The position numbers were made by a program, and so were the translations under genes. A stretch of 64,000 nucleotides of DNA from Agelaius tricolor (taxonomy: Eukaryota; Chordata; Aves; Passeriformes; Icteridae). Within the stretch, counting starts at the first letter, position 1, and every line of letters starts with the position of its first letter. The stretch covers positions 83,306,881-83,370,880 of the forward strand of contig JALJCS010000001.1 of assembly GCA_023055355.1 (NCBI GenBank), in the 5' to 3' direction. A model generated the notes under the pieces. That model saw only the letters and a list, made by a program, of their open reading frames with translations, searched no databases and was not told the origin of the DNA. Below are positions 23,577 through 37,203 of the stretch, piece by piece.

Positions 23577-26500
23577 TTTTAATTTTGTTGCTGTAAGACA
23601 AACAATGGTCTAGAGGCTTCAGCTTCTCTTTCAGCTGTTTTAAACTGTGCCAGCAAACTGAACAGAATGGTTATGCTGATTGTTTATGCAATTGTAAATT
23701 GGGTTGCAAGGGTATTTTCACGACCACAAGAGTACTTTTATGTTGAAAACATGAATTGAAAACCTGAAAATTAGTATGTCACAGTATAGGTGATAAAAAT
23801 AACAGCATTAAAGTCTGATGTTTGGAATGATTTACTCTAATGATGTCAGGTAGGGTGGAAGCTGATGTGAAAAGTGTGTGTGTGAGCTGTATCAGCACTG
23901 AAAACAATTTAAGAAAACAAGCCTTACCTGCTAGTTTGTGAGGGATAGAACCTGCTGGCTGTGCAAGTTTTAATGGTGAATAATCAGGTTTTGGTATCAA
24001 TCAGCTGCATGTTTGTTGGTTTGGTTTTTGGGTTTTTTTTTTATTTGCTTGGTTGTTTTTTTACAGTAATATTGTTATAATGAAATTTTTTGCTGGAAAT
24101 TGTAACCTGTAGAGTAAAATAAATAATCTCAGGATATTAGACTACTGTAAGGTAATATATGTATTCTAATAACTTGGAACAGGGCCATGGTATTGACCTA
24201 GGGACTGACTTGCAGTAGAGCCTACTGTTAAACTGTGAGGGTGCTCCCTGAGCAGTTTTGGTGTGGGCCAAGTTACAGACAATGATGCCCAGATGTAGTC
24301 CAAGAAATTAATGAGTAGTTGGAGTGTAGCCTCCTTCTTTTAACTTAGCCTCCAAAAAATTTCATTTGATTGTGCTTTCTGGCCTCAGGGCTGGAGACCT
24401 GTACCTGACATTATTTTAAGCAAGTTGTCAAAAAAATAAATACCTGTCATAGTTCTCCACTGCAGACTTCTATAAAATACAGAGACTGTTTTGGAGAATG
24501 TATTGAAGAGAAACATGCAAGTACTTCAGAAATTAGATGAAAGATGTGATAAAGGTGTATATGAAATAAATTACGGTATGAAGATCTGGTCAAGAATTTC
24601 TGTTCTGCTGATCTCAATAATACACTGATCCTGTTGTGTGGCTTATTCCACAAAATTGAGTAACTGTTTTAGAGATAATTTCAGCCTTCTAGAGAAGAGG
24701 ATATTTTGAAACAGTTATCCTTTTTGGTGTAGCATTTTTACAGTGTCTGGTGCTATGGGGTGGTTTTGTTGTGATAAGGATTAGTAGCTGTTGTGGAGGT
24801 TCTTCTTAAAGAATCTTGATGAATTTAAGTGAAACCTTCATGCTGCTCAATTTGAAGAGAATGTTTAATTACTGGGTATTAGGTGCACGCATTCATTGAG
24901 GAAAAATTAAGTTTCTAGCGATGATAATTGTCTCAATTCATACTAGTTCTTTCTTCTGAAGAAGGCACTTCTTTTCTATCTGCTTTCAGGTACCAAATCA
25001 GATCATGAGCTGGAGTTGTTTGCCACCTTGGTGATTTCTGAGTTCATAGAAAGGCTTATCAGGTTTTCATGGGGCTGTGAAACAATCACTTCTCTTTTAT
25101 TCTCAGTGCCCTTTGTAAGGATGCTGATGGTTTGCTGACTTCCTCATCTACTGCTGCACACAAGGCCCAGAAGACTGTCAGTCTTGATATAAAGAGCTTT
25201 TTCCTGAACTGTAACTACCACTTTAGAGTACAGCATCCTGTTGGGATGGCTTGAACTGTTTTTCTCTACGTGCATTAACTAACTTTTGTAAACAGAGAAG
25301 CTCATCTTTTGAGTCCTCCTATTCTCACCCTTTCCATTGCATGAAATTACCTGAAACTGTCAGGTCTGCAAGACGAGGTAGTTGACACTATTACACTAAT
25401 AATGCTGTTTCAGGAGCTCACAGTGGAATGCTTCCTCTGGTTTTAACTTCAGCCTTTCAGATATATCTTTGTTTTAAATGAGATAAAGCTAGATTAATTC
25501 CTTTCACTAGGAAGAGGTAAAACTAAATTTAAAAGCAGACTCTTTATCTAATCTAAATTTAAAAGCATAATTAGTAAGTTTCTATGTTGCTGTCATCTTT
25601 TGTATTTGTGCTTGCCCCTGCTTCTCCTAAGAATTCAAATTCTTATTCAAATCTATGGAAACACATGTGGAAACACATTTATTGTCCCAGTTCAAATGTA
25701 TTTTTAAACTCCTACAAAAATAGGATCTGCACTTCTGTTTCATGTAGGGACATACAAGGCCACCAGAGGGCAAAAGGAAGTGTGACTGGACAAAGCTGTT
25801 ACCTGCAAATTTCCTCATGCAGGCAGACATCTGTGTGCACACATCCTGGTTTTCACTTGGATTTTTTCAAACAAGATAGGTGCCCTGGTGCAGTGGTTAT
25901 GAAAACTTCATACAAATAGCTTGCATTTCTGGATTCAGAGCTTACAAACACAAAACTGGTATTTAATTTTGTTGAAAATAGTTTGCCTTTAAAATCCATT
26001 ATTTCAAAACAATAAATCTACAATGAGTTATGGCTGTCTGGTGCATTACACTTACACACAGTGAACTCATGTATTAAAAAAAAAAATTCTGCAGAGAAAA
26101 TTTATCAGCAAGGATACTGGAAATAATGCTGCTGGTGATGCTTCATCTGCTTAGTATTGAAGACAGCAGGTGACACTTTTGCCTTGCTGTAATGAAAGCA
26201 CTCTGTGTGGGGAAATCATTGATACAGCCATGGGATACGTTAGAGCCATTAAAATGGGCACAGAAGTGGAATGTGTCTTTAAATATTTCCTCTTCTCAGC
26301 AGTAGTGGTAGGATGTACAGAAGATTTATTCCCATAGTTTGAATGAAGAAATAAATGTCCTTGGCGTTCCTAATGTTCTTTTAATGTTTTTTTTCCTAGG
26401 AATTCTAGCTGCTATATGTAATTTGAGTGTTTCTTTACAAGTAGTTTGCAGTAAGCTTTTAAATGAAATGGTTTCCTGTCTGATCCACGTGATGAAAAAA

Positions 26501-28059
26501 GCTCCACAAGTGATGAACAGCTTGAGAAACTGTTCCATGTTAATTCTGTTCAAATTTGAAGGCCTCTGTGCATAGATGTACACTGAGTTTTGTCCAGATG
26601 AGAGGTTACGTAGCTGTCGTTTCGTAGTCTGTGCTATAACCTCACCTGCATGTAAGCCTCACATGCTCTAGGTAGCTCAGTAGTGTCTCAGCCAGTGTGC
26701 AAGAGCAGATGCACAGTGAAAAGTGTAAGAGCTGGGGGACCATGGGCCATGTATAATATAATTAACTTGAAGCACAGATCCTTGTTATCCCTTGATTTAG
26801 GATCTCATCTTTATTTGACAGCGATTATCAGGATAATTGCAACATTTTTTGTATGAAGCAAAAGAAAATGAGTGTCAGAAGAGGGAGGAGAGAAAATGAC
26901 AGAAATTCAAGTATAACAGAGTGGTCATGATATTGAAAACAATGCTTTAAATGCAGAAAATGGATAAAATGCTTCTGAATTAGTGCTGTCATTGAGGGAT
27001 AATCTCTTGAATGATCAGACTGCTCTCTCTTTCACTTTTAGAAGGTTTAATTCTCTTCCCCTTTTTAAATTATTTTTTCACTTAGAACAAAAGAAGTGTT
27101 TTTTTGTCTCTAATTCAAAATAGTTTTAAAACTTATTTTCAAATATTGATATTAACTAATATAGAAGACTGCAAGAGAATGTGTTCTTTTCCCATCTCCA
27201 GTAAATGCTATTGTTACAGTAAATAACATTTTGTAGAAACATGTAAATTCCTAGAGTTTGTGTTTAGGTATCCTTGTGCAATGATTTTGTTGCATAAGTG
27301 AAAGTTAAAGGCTTGCTTTTCTCTGTATTAGACTAGTTTTGTATTAGATTTCACAGTTATTCCCAAATAATGCAAGTGAAGCCAAATATACTCTGCAAGT
27401 TCCTTCCAGTAAATGTTAAGACATTTTGTAACCTCAGTTTTTTTGCATTCCATGTTTTGAGATGCTCTTTCTACCATGAAAAGATAGCCTGCTTTCATTT
27501 TCCATTATCCCATCCTTCTTGGAAAACTGGAGAGGCCAAGGGAGTATCTCTTGCTTCATACCCTTAAGAGAGTGATAAAGATTTTTTCTTATTTAATCTT
27601 TTTTTCCCCCTCTTGCTGACTTACCAACATCACAATTCAAGTGCTAGCAATATCTGAAATAGTTATAAAAATGATACATTTTTTATAAAGTAGCAAATCT
27701 TGAGTTATTGTAGTTATATTATGATGTAAATTCTGTAGCATATTCTATTATCTTCATATCCTCTTATGAAGCCATGTTAAAATGTTTTGAGAACTATTTT
27801 GGTTTGAGATTTTTCTCCTGATTCTAGGTGATAGTTCACAGCCTTAATTCTTTTGTTTGTATGGGGTAGGTTTTTTATGTGTGTGTCATCAAGCAAGCAT
27901 CAATGTTTCTGACCATTAGACATAAAACTTAGGACATTTCTGCTACTGCAGCAATTTGAGTGACAGCTACAGGAGGTATGAGAATTTGGGGTTAATATTT
28001 TTGTCTTTTTTGATATTGTGAAGACTATTTTGCAGCTCAGCACAGTTTTATGATATCCA

Positions 28060-28990
28060 CTGTGGGTGCACATGCCATCTAGTAGACTAACAGCACTTCT
28101 CCACTGTTCCTTATGCTCAAATTGCTGTCACCATGACCTTCAGGGCCCTTTCTGCAGAGCATTGTTGAACTTTGAGGTACCTGTTGGTTTGTTTTTCCAG
28201 CCTGTTTCTGTCCCTCTGATATTCCCTGAGGTTATTAATGATGATGCTGAACAGTGCTGGCCACACTGCCAGCTCCAGAGACATACCAGTAGTGACTGGC
28301 TCCAGATGACTTTTATGCCACTGACCACAACGCTTTGAGAATTACAGTTCAACCAGTTTTGAACCCAGCCTTCCCATCCTTTAGTTTGTCTGTGAGGATG
28401 TTGTGGGCCAAAGACTTGTTAAAGGTAAATAACATCAACTGCTTTCCCCATTTTTACCAAGCCTGTTTTTAATTTAATTTTCGCTGCAGAATGCAATCAT
28501 ATTTGTCAGACATGAGGTCTGACATGTCCTTCATAAATCTGTACTGAGTAGTCCCAGTCACCTCATGTTTAGAAATGTTTTTCAGATTCTCTTGGTCTGT
28601 CACCTTCCTGGGGACTAAGGAGAGACTGACTAGTGTAGATCCTTCTTGCTCATTTTAAATATAGGAATGCCATTTACTTTCTCAAAGTCCTTAGGAACCT
28701 CTCTCCAGCACCATGACCTTTCAGAGTTAATTGAAACTGGCCTCATAAATATATTGGCCATTCCTCAGTTCTTGTGGATGCATTACTAGGATCCAAGTTC
28801 TTTAAATATTCCTGAACTTGACTTTTCCACTGGTCTTGGCAGCCTGGGATCCCTTAATCCTGAGGATAGCAAAGACCTGTCTGCTAGACACTGAGCTTAT
28901 TAAAGTCCTACACAAGGACAAAGGAAACTCCTTCTCATTGTCAGAAGATGGTGTTATCCTTTGTTTCATCCTTCTAGCAGACGCCAACTG
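28060..28990 (-). mobile_element. Old CR1 LINE reverse-transcriptase region, minus orientation
   Basis: The plus strand reads as the complement of a CR1-like ORF2. Recognisable phrases come in the expected order: GATGATGCTGAACAGTGCTG, the CACTGACCACAACGCTTTGA region, GTTTTGAACCCAGCC, CCTTAGGAACCTCTC, GCACCATGACCTTTCAGAGT, GGCCTCATAAATATATTGGC, and TTCTTGTGGATGCATTAC. Many indels break every frame. The divergence is far greater than in the 3' fragments at 8.5 and 13.9 kb, so this is an old insertion. Both edges are approximate. Confidence 0.75.
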
Positions 28991-31900
28991 CGTTTTGCCA
29001 CTTTGGTACCTTCTAATCCTAAACCATAATCTCTCATTTGAGCTGGGAGCTCCGTGCACTCTAGTTCCTGATGTTTATAAAGGGTGATTCTCCCCTCTCA
29101 CCTTCCTGATCCATCCCTCCTAAAGTTCCATACCTCTAATCCCAGCGAGATTGTACACACCAGTAAGACTGCATTTGACATAAACACAAGAGGTACTTGG
29201 TCAAAGGAATTGTATCCCATCCCTGAGCTGAAGATTTGACCACCAAGGTATTTCTGGGTTTGTTTCTATTTGGTTATGTTTTCATAATTACTTTTCTTAG
29301 ATTATAAACCTTTTAGGCAGGAGCCATATATCTTTCTCCACTTGAGTTCAATAAAAAAATGCCATGGGGTTTCTCTCCTGTGAGTGTTTCTAAGGTGTAA
29401 ACAAATGAGAACTGCATAGTTATTAGCAGCCAACTAACAACATGAGGTATTGTTTGAATGCCCCAAGTTGAGAAAACTACTGACTAGAGTAGGGAAATAT
29501 TTAGTCTTTTTATTTAAACTTTTTGGATGTGCTAGTTGTTGATACCTTGAACTAAGAAAAATCCCAACCACAACTTACTCTTGTATTAGTAAGAATACCT
29601 TTCTTATTGTAGCACTTGTAACTGTCCTAATGAACAGAAAACTGAGTGTATCTCAAAATAATGTATCTAGCTAGTAGTTGTTTGTAATTATTTTCTTCCA
29701 TTAAGTACTTTTCCTTGATGTGTGAGCTAGATTCCCAAACTGTCTGGTTAATGTAAAGATACAAGCAGATTATGATTCCAAGATCTAAGCTTTGAATCCC
29801 AAGTTATTGCTGGGAGAAATTTTGTGTCTGCTGGTTGTGGGCACACATCTGGAGTTCTGTTGAGGGGAAGTACCAAGTGGAGACCATGGAAGGCTGATGT
29901 AAGGGGTGGTGAACCTACCTTTTCCAATTGAGCTAGTGGTTAGAACTTGGTTCCTCAAGCTTGAGGCAGCCATGCAAACTGCTGATATTGGATGGAGTGG
30001 CATTTGTCCTGCTTGAGGCAGACTTGCTGCAAAAGTTATATTTGTCTTTGGAACTCCCAAGGAGTAAAATGGTAATGCTTGAGGTTATATAGATGTACTC
30101 TTGAATATGTCACTGTCTATAAAGGTCCCAATTCAGCAGGGGGATGATTGATCTTCCCATCAACTTGTTAAAGAGTGCAGTTTTTAATACTTTATGAAAT
30201 ATCAAGTGGAATTTAAGTGTATTGGTTTCATTTCACCTTATCTCACTGACAGCTGCCATGGTACCTCCATGAGACAACTGTTGTGTGTGTAAAAGTAGCA
30301 ACGTGGACAGCGCTGTTCAGCTCTGCTCCCCTTTCTGATGATAGAAGCCAACATGTAAATATCCCTCATTAAGTTTTATTGGTGTACTGTGCAGCTTTCC
30401 TCAGCACAGAGTTAAATCTCACAAATTATTTTCTATGGCTAGCCAATGCCTTTTTGCTTGTGTGGTTCTCACTGTTTTTGCAGCTTTTACATTATTGCAC
30501 CCAAATTCTGCCTGAAGACCAGAGTTCAGCTCACTGGTATAGCAATGACTGCAGTTCTTTGCTTGGGCTGTCCCTGTATGGCAGTTCCCAAAGTGCAATC
30601 AGTAAATTTTGACCTCCCTCAAACAGGTGTATGTCTGCAGAGTATATCAGCAAAAAAGAACTGTGCTGAAACATTATCTCAAATCACCTTGGGATAGCAT
30701 AAGAAGTATCAGACTATTAAAAAGTGCAATTTATGCCTTTTCCAGTTTGGCTGCCTGCTTTCTGCACACTGTCTCCTGTTCTTCCATAGAAAATGATGGG
30801 TTTACCTGTCTCTCCATGTCATACCCCGTGTCTTTGCACACTCTTAGATCGTTCTAGCTGCGTTAGTGTGCAGCAGGTGAGGTTTTTAAAACTTCCTTGA
30901 GCATCTGTATATACAATGCAAACATATATTACTGTTAGGATAAAGAGTGAGCTGCTGTGCTTCCATGTTTTGTGGGTTTGTTTTGTTTTTGTTTTGTTTG
31001 GTGGGTTTTTTTGAAAATCAGTGTCTGGTTTTTGGTAGCTAAAAAGTGCATTTAAATTATGGAAAGAAAAATTAAACTCCTTGTGGCTCATTATTCCTAC
31101 ATATATCTCACCCTCTGTATTTCAGAAAAAAAAGTAAAATCAAGGACTACACCGGCTTTTAGAACAAAAGATGAAGTTATTAACCCAGAAAACAAATGGT
31201 CTATTTTCCATCTTTTTTTGCTTGTGAAGGACATGATGTTGAATAAACAGAATACAGGGGTTTTTTTAATAATTGATTAAAAATGCTGAAAGGCATATAA
31301 TTTTTCTAAAACAAAATATGCATACCTGAGTAATTTTGTTTTTATTTCTTAATTCTATTAAACTTGAAGAAGCACGTTCACATTGATTGATAAGGAAGAG
31401 TGCTAACTGTTTGTCAGTGGAAGGGAGGAGGGTTCTGAGCACTAGCTGCTTGTTCCTGTCATACTGAGAGCACTAATGGGCACCAGCTGGGCTGTAGCTA
31501 TAGCAGCTTCACCACTTCAGCCTTGCACAGCACGAGCTGCTGTGGCAATGCTGCAGAAGGGCCTCCTGTGCAGATTTAGGAAGTACACACTTCAGTTGTT
31601 GTTCCCTGGGCAACAGAATCACTGCAGACAGCTGGCTTTGCACCACCTGAGCTGATCAAAAAGCAAACCCAGTCAGGCACTGGTACTTCAGCTCCTCCAG
31701 CATTAGTGTGAATGTCTGCAGGCAGTGATGTAGGAAGCACTGTCATTCAGGTTTCAAGGTTAAACACAGGCGAATGAAGTAGAGTGACAGCAAAAAGTAA
31801 TATGAAAACATTGTTCCTGTAGATAGTTCAGTCAGGTGTGTATAGCTATTGGTGATCAAGAATTAACTTTAAAATATTAAATTACCGATGTACATATAAA

Positions 31901-32893
31901 ATATCTTTTAGAATTATTCAAAAAGAGACGGGGAGGCTAGCAGTAATTGGCTTGAATTTCGGGAGAAGGAAGAGCAATCAAGGGTGATAGATCATGTTTT
32001 TCATTAACAAAGACCATAAAGAATGTTTGACCATGAAGATTAAAGTGGTATGTGAAATGATATGGCTATGAAGAACCTATATATGGTTTGCTGGAAGCTT
32101 CTGACAGGTCAGGACTGAGCAGCATGGTGGGCTTTATTCAGCAAGTGATGCCAGAAGCATGAAAGGTGGATGACTGAGCAATAGTGAACTGTAACATTGT
32201 CCAGTGTGGACCTGTATAATTGGGATTAAGATCCACTTGAATATGTTGGATAAGAGTGGAGGGGTGGGAGGGGCAGGTGGTAGTGTTTGTAAATGTCCAT
32301 TGAACTCTTTTCTTGTACTTCTTTTAAATTATAGTAATATCCACTTAACACTTTGCTTAAGAGGGATGCTAACTTCTTAAAATACTGTTTTAAACTTTGT
32401 TGTGAAATAATAAAGATTATTTTTAATTACTCCTCTTAAAATAAGTTTCTTCTTTATCTTTTTCTAATATCTGTATTTACTTCCAAAGATAGCTTCCCTT
32501 TTGCAGAAGCAGCTCTAGGGAGTGAACATGGTGAACAATAATACTGACTTTTAGCAAGTCCTAAATATGCATCTGTCCACACCTGAAACAGGAAGGAGAA
32601 CAGATTTGGTGTGTTTCTGAATGCACTCCGTCCTCATTTGCTGAAACTGCAGAATATTGATTAGTATCCGCACTTCCATTGAGGATTTGGTTTTTATATT
32701 CCATATATTATTTGAATGTTTTGTATTTTGTATTTATTTTAGTAACATTTGATGAAAGTCTCTCTAAAGTATGTTCAGGTAAGGTTTTTGTGTTTTGTTC
32801 TGTTGAGGATTTTTTTGGTTTGCCCTGGGGACAAATTAGACTGTGTATTTCTTGTTTGGCTTTTCTGATGTACTGCATCAGTGGTCCAGATAT

Positions 32894-32937
32894 CACACTA
32901 AGTTGGTTTCTTAGTGTGTTTACTTAGTGTGTTTACT
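32894..32937. repeat. 9-bp hairpin followed by a 13-bp tandem duplication
   Basis: CACACTAAG at 32894-32902 pairs with CTTAGTGTG at 32910-32918. The right arm is part of TTAGTGTGTTTAC, which is repeated directly twice from 32911 to about 32936. Confidence 0.85.
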
Positions 32938-33420
32938 GAGGTTGCATGTTAAGTCCTTTTAAAAACTGTTATTTATTAAAGAGAATAAATTAAGAAGACT
33001 GTATAAACAGATTTTATTGTATCTGATGTTCAGTTGCATTCTTTGTAGTTTTGCAGTCTGTGGCATTTTCTGAAGAATCTTTATAAGAATTCTGAATTAC
33101 TTGAAATTTTAAATTTGTCTGTCTAAGTCTGGAAATGTGACAAAGCTCACTTCTTTCATTCTGCATGTCTTCAACTGTAGGAATTCTGATGCGAAATCAA
33201 GAGCGATGTGAAGTACACAGGCCATCCCTTCTAGCTTTAAAAACTACCAGTTCATTAAAAAATTGTAGTTTTCTACAACAGCAGGAATGACTTTCAGTGT
33301 CCTGAACAACTGTATTGCATCTGGAATCAGCAGTGTTCTTATATCCACAGATGTTTATTTTTGCATCTTGTACAGAAACAATTGTGTAGTTTTTAAGGGA
33401 TGTCTGCTGGCCACCGTGTT

Positions 33421-33438
33421 CAGCAGCAGCAGCAGCAG
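33421..33438. repeat. (CAG)6 microsatellite
   Basis: Six uninterrupted CAG units lie in the intron. It is not in any supported coding frame. Confidence 0.95.
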
Positions 33439-35740
33439 TGCCATGAATTGATTTGTTGTGTGTGAAGGAACTTTATCAAGGAGTAACAGCTACCTGTAGT
33501 TAACCTTACAGTGTTTCTTTTTGAACTCTGGACAGTAACATCTTGTTATTTTTAAATTTCAGGCAGATATTTTTTCCCCAGGCTTATGTCTCACTCTTAA
33601 TTTAAATTGGAGCAGTTCTCCAAGGGGAACAGTGTTGGGATGAAGATAAATGGGATGTCCCACCAATCTACAGCTTTTGCTTTTTTTCTGTGTTGGAACC
33701 AGCTAGTAGTATAAAGCTAAAAATTGTCATGGAAATAGTCCTCATTGAGAAGTCCTTTTGGTGCTGCAGGGAAAAATGGTATTAACTGACCACGTTGTGA
33801 CCCTTTGCAAATTGCACTCTTCATGTAGCGGGTTTTCTCACTTGCTCAACTTGTAAAGTAGGCACCAAGGATGGCCTCATGTTCTAGAGCCATGATTATC
33901 TCTTAGGCTTTGGCTGAACTCAACAAAGTTTGAACTCAGCAAAGTTTATTTTTTACATTTGATTACTGTACCCCTATTGCTACCAGTTTAATGTGTAGTT
34001 GCTTCCTAATTCAGTGCTGCCAAAGTATGGGATTACTTGTTTATTCCTTAAATTCTGGCTTGCTTGTTTGTAAGCCTGGATCATTTCAACAGAACTAGGT
34101 AGATGAAACTATTTGCAGTCACTCTAGCAGATATTATCCTCTGTCCAGGAGATAATATTGGTGGACTTGGGGAAATGGCGCATAACAGAGGGTTGTTGCA
34201 GCTGGAACAAGTACATTTAGCTCCATCCTTAGCTGTACCTAGCAAAAGATATACTGAAGATGTGTGATGAATTTGATAAGGGATGAGAAGGAACAAATAT
34301 TTCCCCCTCTTGAATGAGAATGAATAAATATGACAAAGATTCAATAGTTCATTGTCTCATTTCTGGATCATTTAATGTGAACAATGCGTGAGGAATACAG
34401 TGGGACATCCTTCTTCAAACCTTTGACTTACTCTCTATGAAAGTTCAGTAGTGCTTAGTAAACCTTGTAACATTTTTCTTAATATACTCAGTGATAAAAC
34501 TTCAACACAACCTTATCTGTTCTCTTCTGCATTGGTGCTGTGGCATAAATAAAAATTCTTGTTTCAATGTGAAGCAGGGATGCAAAAAATGGTTTTCAAC
34601 TAAAGGAAGGCATAGATGCACGACATAGAGACACCGTGTTTTTACCTTGTTTGTCTTTCTTTTACAGAATAACAGGTATTTCCATTTAGATATTAGTTTC
34701 ATACTTGTCTTTTAGCATTTTAAAGAGATAATGTGAGAGCAGGTAGATAAAAACATTGTCATTTTGTATGTATATGTGCAGTAATGTGATGTGAAGAAAG
34801 TAAAGGATGGGAAAACCTGGAGTTTCTTTTTGCCTTTAGGCATTCTAGATAAGCAGTGGCACTACAGAGGTGGTAGTGAAATTACCTAGTAACACTGGAT
34901 TTTTAAATTTTCATATGATCACTTGGGAAATAAGGCTATATGGGTAATGCCACAATTACTGTATACTGTTAGTGAGCTTTTCATGTGGCCATGGGGAGCT
35001 TGTTGTGGGACTTAGATTTCAATATAGTGAGAATTCCTGTTTGTGTTCGTGGATTTTGTGTTTGTAGGTTTGTAGCTAGTGGTTATTCTATTAAGAGGAA
35101 TTGTGACCCAGAAAAAACTCCATCTATCAGAAAAGTGACACTTTCACTCAGCACTTAGATTTGCCCTCTCTTTTACAAGAGAGAAAATGGTATATTTTAA
35201 AATGTTCGTTATATAAAAGTAAATTAAGCCTTCCTTAAGGCTAGCCATATCTAAAATTGTCTGGATGGCTCTGGAAATTCCATTTTGGTTTCACACATCT
35301 GGGAATTAACGAAGTGTCAGAACTTTCCAAGGAGAAGTTAGTAGTGCTCTGAATAAGGTCTTTGTTCTACAGATTTCAGCCATGCATCTAATTCCAGAAT
35401 TTCTCCAAAGTTTAAAATTAGAATATTTGCAATGCCCATACAGTTGTTCAAGATAGACGGACATTCAGCAGCTGGAAAGTGGTGTATCACTTTCCCTGAT
35501 CATCATCAAACCCAGCTGAAAACAGAGGATAATGTCTGTGCTGAGTGTCAAAGTTTTGTGCTTGTTGGCTTTTAGTGTTATCCCTTTCTGATGTGCAATT
35601 TAATTTATCCTTCACACTAGTCACAGTAAAGCAAAACAGGCATGGAAGTGCACGAAATTCTGCACCAACTTGTACTTCAGTTTTCAAACCACCAAAGTGT
35701 TAAAGGAGACTGGATCACCTCAAGTTTCTGGGGGATTTTT

Positions 35741-35780
35741 CTCTCTCTCTCTCTATATATATACACACATACATATACAC
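35741..35780. repeat. (CT)n(TA)n(CA)n compound microsatellite
   Basis: A CT run of about 13 bases passes into TATATATATA and then into ACACAC/ACATATACAC. Confidence 0.92.
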
Positions 35781-35939
35781 TCATGCTTTGGCCTCCTTCA
35801 GTCTTCAAAATGATGCTTGTTTAGTTGTTTTAGGGTTTCCAGTCTGGAAATCTGATTGTGCAAGGAGCTAATACTCCAGCTAAAATACCATTTCAAGGCT
35901 GTCTTTAAGATTGTGGTGCTGTGGTTAGAGGAAAGATGT

Positions 35940-37203
35940 CTTGAGAATGTTTTTCCCCACCTTCCTCCATCTAAAACCTTTACTCCACAAAGCAGCAATA
36001 CTTGTAATTTCAGTCTTTCTATGGAATATAAATTTGATGTTGCCCTTCAGTCTTTGATTTTCAGTCTTCCCTCAACTGATTTGGCCTACGTGGAAGTAAT
36101 TTATTGTTTGTTAAGGATGAGAATTCATATTATATGGTGCCTGTGTAATTACTCATTTCTCTTGCTTACAACAAAGAGAGCTCAGTACTACAGAGTTTAT
36201 TACAGGGATTTGTTTCCTTTTCTTTTCTGGTATTCAGAAGAAAGCTAAATTTGTCCATTGTATATTTGCAAGTTTGGTGCTTTATGGGTGTGTGTATATG
36301 ACGTGTTCTCACTGCTTCTTGAACAGATGCAGGGCATTGAAATGTTAATGCATTTGCTCCATGTTTTACCAACCACAGTTTGAAATAATTTTGGGACCAC
36401 CTAGCCATCTACTAGCAGGAGAAGTTGAAACCATAAGAATGTGGTCTGTTGTAACTTTTCAGAAAAGATATGGTGTAGGAGGTGATCATGCAAGTTTTAC
36501 GGGCAGCTTCACAATTATCAGAGAATTTTAAGAAAAGTGGAATAACAGCAGATTTTTGTAAATGAAATGAGAAATCCGAATTGAAACTGAACCAGGATAA
36601 TGAAGCATCAATGTTGGATATTGCTGTACATGTCACACATGAGAAAAGGAAGGGGCCCATGGAAAGGGCCCTTTTGGTTTCTGTATTCAGACACCTGCTG
36701 TGTAAGATGGCCTTCATAATCTCATTATATTTACATATGTTCTAGTAGAAGTAATTTTAAATTTATCAAAAGTGAACAATACTTAAAATCAGTCTCTATC
36801 CTTTTTAAAAATCTGGCTGCATAAAAATTTCTATTTGTTAGCTATCTTCTAAAATGCAGCAACAAAAAACCACCCCCCAAAACATTAAAAAACCCACCAA
36901 ACCTCCAAACCAAGCAAACCCAAACTACACCCCTCCTCCCCAAACTACTTCAGAAGTGACAGTTAGTTCATAATTTTTAATTATGTCCTAGATTGTACCA
37001 TAAATTTTAAGAATTGGGCTCACCACTGATTACTAGTTGAAACCTTGTAGGTTAAATTTCAACTAAAAAGAAAAAGATAATATCTATTAGGTAATTCTCG
37101 GGGAAGATAGAACCTATCAGTGTATTGAAAAGTGGTTTTTGTGCAGACTATTTTTTTTTTAATCTGTTTCCTAAATATTAAGTTTCTTCGTGACGTTTTA
37201 AAG
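35940..37203 (+). repeat. Local direct repeat, copy A (left of exon 4)
   Basis: Two blocks of this segment recur in the same order and orientation at 39484-40090. Block 1, 35940-36345, corresponds to 39484-39880. It shares TTTTTCCCCACCT, GGAATATAAATTTGATGTTGC, AATTTGTCCAT, GCAAGTTTGGTGCTTTATGG and a CAGATGCAGG end. Block 2, about 37033-37203, corresponds to about 39911-40090, with CAGGTTAAAT-like and AAGTTTCTTC-like phrases. About 620-690 bp between the blocks is absent from the other copy. By eye, identity in block 1 is around 75-80%. The family is unknown to me. Confidence 0.85.
36845..36948. repeat. A/C-rich low-complexity tract
   Basis: About 100 bases have almost no G or T on the plus strand, made of short A runs and CCC/CCA runs such as AACCACCCCCCAAAACATTA. 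It lies in the part of copy A that has no counterpart in copy B. Confidence 0.9.

Noticed and set aside
28066..29087. Several plus- and minus-strand open frames around 28.1-29.1 kb
   Set aside because: They are accidental frames in an old CR1 relic, and the true CR1 coding sense is broken by many indels.
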